Of a DNA stretch of 64,000 nt, positions 1-8,673 are shown one piece after another. The notes below the pieces were generated by a model that saw nothing but the letters and a program-made list of their open reading frames with translations, was not told where the DNA came from and searched no databases. Location: assembly GCA_028285245.1 (NCBI GenBank), contig JANQPY010000026.1:24697-88696 (forward strand). Direction: 5' to 3'. The first letter of the stretch is position 1; each line of letters opens with the position of its first letter. The position numbers and the translations under genes were made by a program. This DNA comes from Gammaproteobacteria bacterium (lineage in GTDB: Bacteria; Pseudomonadota; Gammaproteobacteria; Steroidobacterales; GCA-2729495).

Positions 1-86
1 CTGGACTAACGGCAGAGATTCAATCCGCCAATGCGGACGACGGCAAGGTGCTGGGCCGCCTGCGCATCAGCGAGGCGGGCGCATAA
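1..86 (+). CDS. gspL: GspL C-terminal end (partial)
   Basis: Only the last 27 codons of a gene entering from the left edge are present, ending at the TAA at 84-86. The reading frame starts at base 3 and ends in the residues LRISEAGA. It stops two bases before the GTG of gspM, so it sits in the position of gspL in a type II secretion operon. GspL is the inner-membrane protein that links the GspE ATPase to GspM. The identity rests mainly on synteny with gspM and gspN, since too little protein is visible for domain assignment. Confidence 0.6.
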   Translation, partial: GLTAEIQSANADDGKVLGRLRISEAGA

Positions 87-88
87 CA

Positions 89-583
89 GTGAACGCCCTG
101 CGCAACTGGTTTGAGGAGCTGACGCCGCGCGAGCAGACCCTGGTGGCCGCTGCCGGCCTGTTGCTTGCCGTGGCAATTGTTGTGATTGGTCTGGTCCGAC
201 CCGTTGCCAGCTCCGCAGCGCGCAACGCGGAAACGGTGGCCGAACGTGAAGCGCTGCTGGCAGAACTGACTGATGTCGCTACCCGGCTTGGCCCCCAGCG
301 CGGCAACGCGCAGGTCGCTGCCGGTACCGGCAACCAGTCGCTGGTGCTCATCGTCGATCAGTCAACACGTCAGCGCGGTCTGCAGGATTACCTCGTACGG
401 AATCAGCCCGATGGCAGCGATAAGATTCGTTTGCGCTTTGAGCGGGCACCGTTCGATGATCTGGTGGAGTGGCTTGTGCAAATGAGCCAGCAGCATGGCT
501 TGGGCGCAATCTCGGCCAACATCGACACCGCCCCTGAGTCCGGCCGCGTCAACTGCAACTTAGTACTCTCTCGCTCCGGATAA
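89..583 (+). CDS. gspM: Type II secretion system protein M
   Basis: A 164-residue protein with a GTG start two bases after the preceding stop. It has the GspM plan: a short cytoplasmic N-terminus ending in the family-typical ELTPREQ motif (about residues 10-16), one transmembrane helix (about 18-38), a helical linker, and a periplasmic ferredoxin-like domain whose last part (about 110-160) includes LVEWLVQMSQQHGL. GspM binds GspL in the inner-membrane platform of the secretin-dependent exporter. It is followed after four bases by gspN, so all three genes are probably co-transcribed and translationally coupled. Confidence 0.88.
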   Translation: MNALRNWFEELTPREQTLVAAAGLLLAVAIVVIGLVRPVASSAARNAETVAEREALLAELTDVATRLGPQRGNAQVAAGTGNQSLVLIVDQSTRQRGLQDYLVRNQPDGSDKIRLRFERAPFDDLVEWLVQMSQQHGLGAISANIDTAPESGRVNCNLVLSRSG

Positions 584-587
584 TTGC

Positions 588-1334
588 ATGCGTCACCTGA
601 AACTTACTGCGCTGTTTGGCGCGGCTTGTCTGGTGTTGTTCCTCATCGCCACGCTGCCCGCCCGGATCCTGAGCGGGCCGGCCGCCGATTTGGGCGTAAC
701 TCTGATTAATCCCACGGGCACGGTCTGGTCGGGGGCCGCGACCGCGCTTGCAGGCAGCGGCTTGTCTCTGCAGCAGCCGAGCTGGCAACTGCGGCCGCTG
801 GCCCTGCTGACAGGACGGCTCGGCGGCACGGTTGAAGCTGAACTGTCCGGTGGGTTTATCCGCGTGACAGGTGCAACCAGTGCGTCGGGAGACGCCCGGA
901 TTACAGAACTGGAGGCAGCGGGTCCATTGGGGCCTTTAGCCAGCGTCCTGGGTTTACCAACGGCCGGCGGTGAGTACAGCGCGCGCCTGAGCCTGCTGGA
1001 GATTTCCGGCGGATGGCCGGTCGCTGCGGTCGGGGAGATTCGACTCGGGAATATCCCGCTGGGTCTAACGCGAGACGCCCCGGGAACCGGCAGTTTTGCG
1101 GCTGACTTTCAGCAAAGCGAACCGGCCGAGCGCCTCGTTGGTGAGCTGAAAGACCTGGGCGGAGCGCTCGAGGTTTCGGGCAGCCTGGTGCTCAGTCGAC
1201 CGCGCAGCTACGAAGTCAGCGGCAAGGCGCGGGCGCGCGCAGACGCGCCGGCGCAGATTCGCGAGGCGCTGGTGCTGCTTGGCCCGCAGGATGCGCAGGG
1301 CCGCCGTGACTTCTCTCTCGCCGGCACGCTGTAG
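588..1334 (+). CDS. gspN: Type II secretion system protein N
   Basis: A 248-residue protein starting with ATG four bases after gspM. It has an N-terminal membrane anchor or signal (about residues 5-26) followed by a periplasmic domain with the GspN-typical stretch NPTGTVWSGAA (about 41-51) and alternating beta-rich segments rich in Gly, Leu and Val. GspN is an accessory inner-membrane component found at the end of gsp operons in many gammaproteobacteria; its exact role is poorly defined. The gene ends the plus-strand operon and converges on the helicase gene, whose stop lies 27 bases further on. I see no clear terminator hairpin between them. Confidence 0.85.
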   Translation: MRHLKLTALFGAACLVLFLIATLPARILSGPAADLGVTLINPTGTVWSGAATALAGSGLSLQQPSWQLRPLALLTGRLGGTVEAELSGGFIRVTGATSASGDARITELEAAGPLGPLASVLGLPTAGGEYSARLSLLEISGGWPVAAVGEIRLGNIPLGLTRDAPGTGSFAADFQQSEPAERLVGELKDLGGALEVSGSLVLSRPRSYEVSGKARARADAPAQIREALVLLGPQDAQGRRDFSLAGTL

Positions 1335-1361
1335 TCAGATCGACACACGCCGGACCGGGCG

Positions 1362-4300
1362 CTAGCCCAGCTCCACTTCCTGAAAGACCTGCAGTAGCGG
1401 GAAATAAAGTGCCGTGCGCACCGGGTGTTCGGTTAGCGTAGCCATCGCCCGTCGATAGTTGCCCAACTGCTCGCGGTACCGCTCGGCCTCCGAGGCCAGA
1501 AACGCTTCCAGCCCGGCACCGTCGTGCACGCTGGTCTTGTAGTCCACCAACCAGGCTTCGCCTGCGTCCGTCACGAGGTAACGATCGATCCGATAGCGCT
1601 CCATCCCATCAGCCATGGCCACGGTGACCGGCACTTCACACCGTGAGTCAGGATGCGCTGAAGACAACAGCCAGCGCCCTCGTTCGTCAGCGAGGCAGGC
1701 AACGAGTGCCTCGGTGACCCGATCAACAGCCCTGTCCAGATCGGCAGCTCCGGTACCCAGCGCGGTGAGCATGCGCGCGAAAGCGGGCCGCGAGGCCTCG
1801 ATCACTGCAGGTGTAAAGGCTGCTGACCCGGATTCCGTGATGTGCTGCAGCCAACGATGCACGACAGAGCCTGCTTGCGGAGCCCAGCGTCCGGCCCAGT
1901 CGAACTCGACCTCACGGTCTTCAGCTGTGGCCCAGCACGGAGGCGCGGCCTGCGCCGCGAACCAGGCATCGGCAGGCACCCGCCGGAGCGCGGGGGCGAC
2001 CCAGTCAGGCGCAAAGTCGCCGGCCCCCGACAGGTTCACCGGTTGATTGCCGCACTGGCCGCCATCGAGGCCGGCAGCTTCGATTTCGCTTAAGCATGGC
2101 TGCCAAAGTGCACCCAGCAGTGAACTTGCGTCAGGTGCCACGAGTTCTTCATCCGCCACCTCCACCGCGCCAAGCAAATAAAGCGCATGGCGCGCCCGGG
2201 TCGCGGCAACGTACAGAAGCCGGTCGCGCTCGAGCCCAACCCGACGTTTCTCCTGCTGCCAAAGCCACTCGTAAAGCGGATCGTGATCCTCAGCACGGGC
2301 ATTGAGTGGCGCGAGCGTGAGCTGGGGCACATCGTCATCGGACGAAAACTCATCCCACACAAGGAGCGGACGCTCATCGGTGCGGGTGCGCCGGTCAAGA
2401 CCCGGCAAAATGACAACGTCAAACTCGAGGCCTTTGGCTTTGTGCATTGTCATGAGCTGCACGCCTGCTACGACACCTTCCGCTGTGCGGTACTGCTGGC
2501 CCAGTTCATACACCAGTCCGGGCATGTCGTCGCAGTCACCCGCTACCTCGATCTTTTCTAGGTAACTTAGATAACCCTCTATTGCATCTATATTTTCTCT
2601 GGCATACGGTAACCGATCTCCGCCGAGACGCCGCCATGTGCCCTCAACCAGTTCACGCAGTCCGCAGGCGCCACGCCGGTTAAGCGCCGCAGCAAGCTGT
2701 GGCAGCAATGCTTCCACGCGTGCTCTGCCCGCCGGGCTGAGACAGGCGCGCACCGCAGACGCTTGCAACAGATCCCAAATGGCCGTGTCGTGATCGGGCG
2801 CGGCAAGCGCATGCAGATCAGCCAAACTCAAGCCACACCATGGCGCTCGCAGCACGGCCAGCCAGGCACCGCGGTCGCCGAGGTGAACCAGAGCGCGGGT
2901 TAAGGCGAGCAAATCCTGTACACAGCTTTGCGACTCGAGGTGCTCTAAATCGGGCGCGGCATAGCGAATCCCTTTGTCACGCAGCGCGGCGCCGAGACCG
3001 TCCGCGTGGGCGCGGCTGCGCACGAGGATGCCAATGGAAGCCTCGGGCTGGCGGTCGAGCCTGGCGCCTACGATCTCAGCAACCTGTTCCGCTTCAAGCG
3101 CATTGCCGGCAGTGTCGCGGAGTGACCAAACCACCCCTGCGCCACTGCCGTCCGCGACGAACGCCTGGCTCGGGGAGAATGGGACACCGCCCAGCGACAC
3201 ATCAGGCACGTCTGGCAGGATCTCGGCGAATACCCGGTTGACCCATTCGACCAGCGGGGCTGCTGAGCGAAAGTTCTCCTGCAGCTGCAGAAACTCGAGC
3301 GGCACCTCACCCAGACCGCTATCGATCGTGTTGAGATACACCCCCACATCCGCTTCGCGAAACCGGTAAATCGATTGCATGGGATCGCCAACGAGAAACA
3401 GACTTCGGCCATCGCCCTGGGACCAACCGGCTGTCAGCGCTCGCAACAGATCCAGCTGCGTCCGCGACGTATCCTGATATTCATCCACGAGCACATGCTG
3501 CAGGCGATGATCGAGAACAAGCGCCAGTTCACCCGGCTCAGCATGCGCACCTAGCGTCGCCAACGCTTCCGCGCCGACTTCTGTGAAGTCAGTCGTACCC
3601 GCCGCGCGCATGACCGTTTGCAGCACTGCGGCGGATACCGGCATCACCGTGGATAAAGCCGCCAGTGCGCGCCACTGTGCATCGCCGTACTCCGCGTGCG
3701 GCAACCGGGCGACGGCCTGAAGTTCCGCCAACAGGCCGGCGTCCTCCTGCAGCCGCGCCAGCAGGGCGACCAATTGATCCTTCCTGGGCCGATGCGTGGT
3801 GGGAAAACCGATGGTCTTGGTGACGCCTCGGGGTTTTCGCCAGGCCCCCTGCTGTGTGAGCAGCAGCGCCGGCAAACCTCGCCACAGATGAACCTGCGCC
3901 GCCTGGGGCGGCGGGAAGGCCGATAGCTCTCGCCAGGCGGCCAGATCGGCCGGACCGCTATCAGGAAGGTGTTCTGATGCGTGGCGTAGCAGCGCCAACA
4001 ACTCTGTCTGCAGCGCATCGTCGAGCCGCGCCTTGAGCCGCTCTAGCGCGCGCTCGATAAGCATCGCCAGCGTATTCTCCAGCGCCGGGCGCACTGCGTT
4101 GGCATCCAAACCTGAGCCAAGATGGCGCAACCATTGATCGCGCCGACCCAGTTCCCGCGAGAGCAAACGCACCAGGCGATCGGCCTGATTGTCGCAGTGA
4201 CTCAACAGCACGCGGACCGCGCGACCGTGGTCATCATCCTCTGCAGCCAGCGCAACCGTCTGCCGCGCAGCCTCTTGATAAAGCGGCTCCGCGTCGTCCG

Positions 4301-4730
4301 TTACCGATAACTCACCGGTATCGCCGCAAATCAGCGGCGAGCTGCCGGCCACCCAGGCATTCACCGCATCCAGGGTCCCGATACGCAACCTGCCCGGCTG
4401 GTCGAGCAGTCGCCAGTTGCCACGCTGATCGTTTTCGAGCGCCGCCTGCGCCAGCTCAACGCCGCGCCGGAGGTGAGCCTCTCCAGGCGCGCGCCCCTCA
4501 CTGGCCCGCCGCAAGGCTTCGATGACGCGCTTCTTAAGCTCCGCAGCGGCCTTGACGGTGAACGTGACGGCCAGAATCGCCTCAGGCTGATCAACAATTG
4601 CCAGCAGGCGCAGGTATCGCTGAATAAGTAGCTCCGTCTTGCCTGAGCCCGCAGGTGCCTGCACCAGGAAGGAAGTCTGCGGATCCAGCGCCCGCTCCCG
4701 GACGCCTGCATCGCTGGGCAGCCGGGTCAC
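1362..4730 (-). CDS. AddA-like UvrD-family helicase with C-terminal PD-(D/E)XK nuclease domain
   Basis: An 1122-residue protein. The GTG start at 4730 overlaps the TGA of the upstream gene (GTGA) and was preferred to an upstream start inside that gene. Superfamily 1 helicase motifs are clear: Walker A APAGSGKT at residues 25-32, motif II VDEYQDTSRTQ, motif III LVGDPMQSIYRFR, and the C-terminal helicase motifs MTMHKAKGLEFDVVILPG and LYVAATRARHALYL. The last about 170 residues carry a RecB/AddA-type nuclease signature: VVHRW, then VDYKTS, then a Gln/Tyr-containing helix. The predicted job is end processing of double-strand breaks together with the partner gene just upstream. It contains a cluster of rare AT-rich codons near 2556-2606. 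Confidence 0.88.
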   Translation of the reverse strand: MTRLPSDAGVRERALDPQTSFLVQAPAGSGKTELLIQRYLRLLAIVDQPEAILAVTFTVKAAAELKKRVIEALRRASEGRAPGEAHLRRGVELAQAALENDQRGNWRLLDQPGRLRIGTLDAVNAWVAGSSPLICGDTGELSVTDDAEPLYQEAARQTVALAAEDDDHGRAVRVLLSHCDNQADRLVRLLSRELGRRDQWLRHLGSGLDANAVRPALENTLAMLIERALERLKARLDDALQTELLALLRHASEHLPDSGPADLAAWRELSAFPPPQAAQVHLWRGLPALLLTQQGAWRKPRGVTKTIGFPTTHRPRKDQLVALLARLQEDAGLLAELQAVARLPHAEYGDAQWRALAALSTVMPVSAAVLQTVMRAAGTTDFTEVGAEALATLGAHAEPGELALVLDHRLQHVLVDEYQDTSRTQLDLLRALTAGWSQGDGRSLFLVGDPMQSIYRFREADVGVYLNTIDSGLGEVPLEFLQLQENFRSAAPLVEWVNRVFAEILPDVPDVSLGGVPFSPSQAFVADGSGAGVVWSLRDTAGNALEAEQVAEIVGARLDRQPEASIGILVRSRAHADGLGAALRDKGIRYAAPDLEHLESQSCVQDLLALTRALVHLGDRGAWLAVLRAPWCGLSLADLHALAAPDHDTAIWDLLQASAVRACLSPAGRARVEALLPQLAAALNRRGACGLRELVEGTWRRLGGDRLPYARENIDAIEGYLSYLEKIEVAGDCDDMPGLVYELGQQYRTAEGVVAGVQLMTMHKAKGLEFDVVILPGLDRRTRTDERPLLVWDEFSSDDDVPQLTLAPLNARAEDHDPLYEWLWQQEKRRVGLERDRLLYVAATRARHALYLLGAVEVADEELVAPDASSLLGALWQPCLSEIEAAGLDGGQCGNQPVNLSGAGDFAPDWVAPALRRVPADAWFAAQAAPPCWATAEDREVEFDWAGRWAPQAGSVVHRWLQHITESGSAAFTPAVIEASRPAFARMLTALGTGAADLDRAVDRVTEALVACLADERGRWLLSSAHPDSRCEVPVTVAMADGMERYRIDRYLVTDAGEAWLVDYKTSVHDGAGLEAFLASEAERYREQLGNYRRAMATLTEHPVRTALYFPLLQVFQEVELG

Positions 4731-7330
4731 TGCAAACCCTCGGCGAGTTCGTGCACGCGCGCCAACGCCGCCAGGGCACCCTCCACCGGCGCAGTATTGG
4801 CAAGATCGATGCGGCAGTCGCCCGCAACAAACTCTTCGGCGAGCCGGTCCAGCGAGGCACGCCAATGTCCCTGGAGGTCTCTCCAGTCGGCAAACTCCCC
4901 GCGACTGAATTTCTCGACTTCGAACATGCCATCAATACCGAAGTCGCCGGCACCCACACCGGTAAGTCGGACGCCCTGTGCGGTAAGCCGAATAACAGCA
5001 ACGCCCTGCACGCCTTCATTGAGCGCGTAGAGCGGGAGCTGTGGCTCCTCTGGCCGGGTGGCCAGCCAGGCGCGCCGCGAGAAGTTCCGCCCGGTCTTGT
5101 AGTCAAAAACAATCCGCCGTCCTTCACTGATCTCGTCAACGCGGTCAGGCCGTACCCGCAGCGTCAGCGGCCCGCAGCCCCGCGTTTCATCTGCTTCCAC
5201 AGCGGCGATTGCGAAGGGCGGACGCGCCTGGTCCAGCTCAATCAAAGTCGACACCAGGGTGAGCAAGCGTTGTCGCTCGATATCCACGAGCGGAGTCAGC
5301 CATGGGTGCCTCCCCGGCGGCAGGCACTGTGCCAGCGCGGCATCAATCGCGGCGATGCAATCAGTGTGGGCCAACGCACTGGTTTCTCGGCCGCCCGCGT
5401 AAGTTAGTTCCAGGGCCCGATGGACCAGGCGGCCGCGCAATGCAGCGTCGATGCCGAATGCCGGCTGCACCAGCTCGGCAGCGCCCAGGCGCAACTCAAA
5501 GAACGCGCGTGCCGGACACAGCGCCTGCAATTGCAACACTCGAACGCCGCCGCGGACCGCTTCATCACCCCTCAGCGCTGGTGCCTCATCATCGTGTACA
5601 GACTCCAGCGGCAGCGCGGCCGGTCGGCTCGCGGTGAAGGCAAACCAAGGCTGAGCGCTTTGATTTGCAGGCGTCATCCCAGCCAGCGCCGCGCTCGGCA
5701 GCGACTGCACGCTCTCAGCTTCCAGCGCCGAACTGCCGCAAAGCTGGTCGGTGGATGCGCACAGCCCGGTCATGGTGCGCTGGGCGAGCATCAGCGCCTC
5801 GGCGCTGCCGTCGAGTGGCAGGCCAGCCCGCCGCTGCAGGGCCAGCGGCACCAAAGGCAGGGCTGGATGCGTCTGTGGCCAGGCGTTGCTCGACCAGCCC
5901 GCCAGCCACAGCCCGTCGAAGGCCAGTCCGCAGGCGTCTGCGGGCGCAACCAACTGAACAGGCGCAGCGGGGGCTGGCCCGGCAACCGATGCCTGACCGG
6001 CCTGACGACTCAGGGTCTGACGAGCTTCGTCGAGACTCAACTGGCCAAGCATTGGCGAGCAGCGTGCAAACCCTTCCAGCAAGGACTCCCAGCCTGTCAA
6101 CGCCGCCTGTTCTTCCGGCGCAAACGCCCGGTCACCCGGCCAACCGACTTTCAGCAGAAAGTCGTGCATCCACGCAACCCAGGCGTCAGCGGAACTGCGG
6201 GGCGCGTCCGCGCGGCAGTCCAGGGCGGCGGAAAGCCGGCGGCCCAGCTCGGGCGCGAGCTGGTGCACCAAACCCTGGATGGCGTAGAGATCCACTTCAC
6301 GCTGTTGGGTCTCACGCAGCCGCCGGTCCAGCATGGCACGCGGGCCAGCTTCATCCTCGGATCCGCTTATATAGGGGGAGCGCAACAGGGAGCCGAACGA
6401 ACGCAGGTCCATTCTGCCGGCCGTAAGTTCCAACGCGATCAGCGCGGCCCGCACGACGCCCTGATCCGCCAGGCGCGGCGCTAGAGGACGTTCAACCAAA
6501 CGCGCTTGCGGCGCAACATCACGCCAGTCTGGCTGCAGCCGGTCAAGTAACTGGCGATAGACAAACTCCGCGCGATGCTCAAGATCCGGATACGCGATGG
6601 CCAGGCTGATCGCGCGCTGCCGGTCGAGCTGCCAGCCGGCCCAATCGGCTATTGCCGCCGCCTCTTCGTCGCGGGTAGCAAACTCGAACCGCAGCCCCCC
6701 GCCGGCGTCAGACGCCATGGGCACGTGGCGCAAAACTTCTGTTCCGGCATGCTCCAGGGCCGTTGTGAGTCGGGTGAGCTCGGGTGTCTCCATGGCAAAG
6801 CCAACCAGCAGCGCGGGCCGCGCCTGCGGCTCGGCAAGGCGGGGCCAATCGTCAGCGATTGCCGCGGCGAGTGCGCCCGGGTCGAGCCAGCCCTGGTCGT
6901 TACACCGGGCCTGATAGTCACGGCACAGTGAGGCGAATAGCTGCTGGTCGGGCCCGGTAGCCTCCGCGCTGAGTGCCTGCGTGCCGATTTGCCACTGCTG
7001 GGCACGTGACCACGCGCGGCGCAGCAGTGTGGCGAGCGCTGGCTGGCTTCCGCCGGGTAAGTCACGGTCCTTGATTAGCCCGCGCCAGATACAGTCGACC
7101 TGAGCATTGCTGAGCAGCAGTCGCTCGCCCGCAGGCGCCCCAACCAGGACTGCGCGTTCCCACTGAGCCTCCAGCCAGCTGCGGAGTGAGAGCACCGCGG
7201 GACTTCGCCAACCGGTGGCACCGGACCGCCTCTGCAGCGTGTCATGCCGATGGCGTAGCAGGCGCGCCTGAGCCGGGGTCGCGGTGATGACGACAGTGCC
7301 GGCTTCCAGCGCATCAAGTAGCTTCTGCAT
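4727..7330 (-). CDS. AddB-like DNA repair nuclease subunit (TIGR03623-type)
   Basis: An 867-residue protein, first gene of a two-gene operon with the AddA-like helicase, overlapping it by four bases. The N-terminal half resembles an inactivated helicase: the position of the P-loop reads TATPAQARLL with no GKT. The C-terminal part has the RecB-family nuclease signature: GRLVHRALELTY, RVRPDRVDEI, VFDYKTG, then LPLYAL. The four-cysteine iron-sulfur cluster of Bacillus AddB is not evident, as only one Cys precedes and one follows the nuclease core. This matches the group of proteins called probable DNA repair protein that pair with an AddA-like helicase. The ATG at 7330 lies behind a very AT-rich leader with no good Shine-Dalgarno sequence. 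Confidence 0.82.
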   Translation of the reverse strand: MQKLLDALEAGTVVITATPAQARLLRHRHDTLQRRSGATGWRSPAVLSLRSWLEAQWERAVLVGAPAGERLLLSNAQVDCIWRGLIKDRDLPGGSQPALATLLRRAWSRAQQWQIGTQALSAEATGPDQQLFASLCRDYQARCNDQGWLDPGALAAAIADDWPRLAEPQARPALLVGFAMETPELTRLTTALEHAGTEVLRHVPMASDAGGGLRFEFATRDEEAAAIADWAGWQLDRQRAISLAIAYPDLEHRAEFVYRQLLDRLQPDWRDVAPQARLVERPLAPRLADQGVVRAALIALELTAGRMDLRSFGSLLRSPYISGSEDEAGPRAMLDRRLRETQQREVDLYAIQGLVHQLAPELGRRLSAALDCRADAPRSSADAWVAWMHDFLLKVGWPGDRAFAPEEQAALTGWESLLEGFARCSPMLGQLSLDEARQTLSRQAGQASVAGPAPAAPVQLVAPADACGLAFDGLWLAGWSSNAWPQTHPALPLVPLALQRRAGLPLDGSAEALMLAQRTMTGLCASTDQLCGSSALEAESVQSLPSAALAGMTPANQSAQPWFAFTASRPAALPLESVHDDEAPALRGDEAVRGGVRVLQLQALCPARAFFELRLGAAELVQPAFGIDAALRGRLVHRALELTYAGGRETSALAHTDCIAAIDAALAQCLPPGRHPWLTPLVDIERQRLLTLVSTLIELDQARPPFAIAAVEADETRGCGPLTLRVRPDRVDEISEGRRIVFDYKTGRNFSRRAWLATRPEEPQLPLYALNEGVQGVAVIRLTAQGVRLTGVGAGDFGIDGMFEVEKFSRGEFADWRDLQGHWRASLDRLAEEFVAGDCRIDLANTAPVEGALAALARVHELAEGLQ

Positions 7331-7379
7331 TTATATTAAATACAGATATTTAAAGAGTATTTATAAGGTAGTTTATCGG
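7331..7379 (-). promoter_or_regulatory. AT-rich promoter region of the AddAB-like operon
   Basis: The 49 bases between the start of the nuclease gene and the stop of alaA are strikingly AT-rich against a GC-rich background. On the minus strand they hold TATAAA- and TTTAAT-like hexamers suitable for a -10 element, but no convincing -35 is seen. A CTGT half-site is present without a matching ACAG at eight-base spacing, so a LexA box is not supported. Confidence 0.35.
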
Positions 7380-8594
7380 CTAGGTCAGGCCCGACAGCAC
7401 GCGTTCCATCCGCTCAAAAACCTCGCTGAGCACCGCGGGTTCAGGCAACGTAGTGATGCGGAAATAGTTGTTGTAGTCCGTATTGAAACTAGTCCCCGGT
7501 GCGACCAGAACGTGTTCCTGTTCGAGCAGCTGCAGCGCGAACTGGTTGTCATCGAACCCGGGGATGCGGGCGGTATCTACGCCAATGAATGCGTACATGG
7601 ACCCGCGCGGTTTTACCAGGGTCAGGTAGCTGCTGGCCGCCACGGCATCCAGGACCACCTGCCTCGCCTCGAATAAGCGCCCGCCAGGTTGCACCAGCTC
7701 AGCAATACTCTGAAAGCCGCCCAGCGCTGTCTGCACAGCCCACTGGCCCGGCACATTGCTACACAACCGCAATGACGCGAGCAGATCCATAGCTTCAAGG
7801 TAGCGGCCGGCCTCATCGAGATCGCCGCTGAACACGACCCAACCTACGCGGTAGCCGCAAGCTCGATACACCTTGGACAGCCCACTGAAACTGGCGCACA
7901 GGGTGTCATTAACCAGTGTGGCCAAGGGTACGAACTCAGCATCGTCGTACACCATGGAGTCATAAATCTCATCGCTGAACACCACCAGCTTGTGGGCTTC
8001 GGCAAGCCGGGCAATGCCCTCCAGCGTAGACCGTGAATAGACAGCGCCGGTCGGGTTATTCGGATTGATCACCACAATCGCCCGTGTGCTCGGCGTAATC
8101 TGCTGCTCAAGCAGCTCCAGATCGGGTTCGAAGCCCCGTTCCGGCCGGCAGGGATAGTGCACCGCTCTGCCCTGATTCAGCGTTACCGCGGCCGTCCACA
8201 GGGGATAGTCGGGACTGGGAATCAGCACCTCGTCGCCCGGCTCCAGCAATGCACGCAGCGTGAGATCGATCAGCTCGCTCACCCCGTTGCCCATAAACAC
8301 GTGCTCGGCGGTCACGCCTGCAATACCGCGATCCTGCTGCTGCATGACTACAGCTTCACGGGCCGGGAAGATGCCTTTCTGGTGACAGTAGCCCTCCGCC
8401 ACGGCGAGATTTTCGATCATTGCCAGGCGCATGGTTTCCGGCGTGCGAAAACCGAAGGGCCCCGGATTCCCGATGTTCAGCTGAACGATTTCGTAGCCGC
8501 GCCGTTCGAGTTCCTGCGCGCGGCTGGCCAGCCGCCCACGAATCTCGTAGCGCACTTCGTTCAGCGCCGCGCTGGGTTTAAATGCGTCGGTCAC
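7380..8594 (-). CDS. alaA: AlaA-type alanine/glutamate-pyruvate aminotransferase
   Basis: A 404-residue fold-type I PLP aminotransferase with close motif similarity to E. coli AlaA: YEIRG near the N-terminus, LNIGNPGPFGF, GYCHQKGIFPARE, IGNGVSELI-like MGNGVSELI, PSPDYPLWTAAVTLN, VINPNNPTGAVYS, FSDEIYD, and the PLP lysine segment SFSGLSKVYRACGYRVGW. It probably interconverts pyruvate and alanine with glutamate as amino donor in the cytoplasm. The start is GTG at 8594, preceded by AAAGGA at suitable distance. It stands as its own unit between the AddAB-like operon and an MFS gene, all on the minus strand. Confidence 0.85.
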   Translation of the reverse strand: MTDAFKPSAALNEVRYEIRGRLASRAQELERRGYEIVQLNIGNPGPFGFRTPETMRLAMIENLAVAEGYCHQKGIFPAREAVVMQQQDRGIAGVTAEHVFMGNGVSELIDLTLRALLEPGDEVLIPSPDYPLWTAAVTLNQGRAVHYPCRPERGFEPDLELLEQQITPSTRAIVVINPNNPTGAVYSRSTLEGIARLAEAHKLVVFSDEIYDSMVYDDAEFVPLATLVNDTLCASFSGLSKVYRACGYRVGWVVFSGDLDEAGRYLEAMDLLASLRLCSNVPGQWAVQTALGGFQSIAELVQPGGRLFEARQVVLDAVAASSYLTLVKPRGSMYAFIGVDTARIPGFDDNQFALQLLEQEHVLVAPGTSFNTDYNNYFRITTLPEPAVLSEVFERMERVLSGLT

Positions 8595-8673
8595 GTCCGT
8601 TCCTTTTGTTCAGACTCCAACGATCGGAGTAAACATGGCAATTCGCAAAGGTTAGGCGATCTGGCGCCCGCAA

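Noticed and set aside
4655..6484. Long plus-strand open frames across the AddAB-like genes
   Set aside because: They are antisense to genes with clear motifs, have no recognisable domains and reflect high GC content.
7331..7379. LexA (SOS) box before the AddAB-like operon
   Set aside because: A CTGT half-site is present but the second half at eight-base spacing is TAAA, not ACAG.
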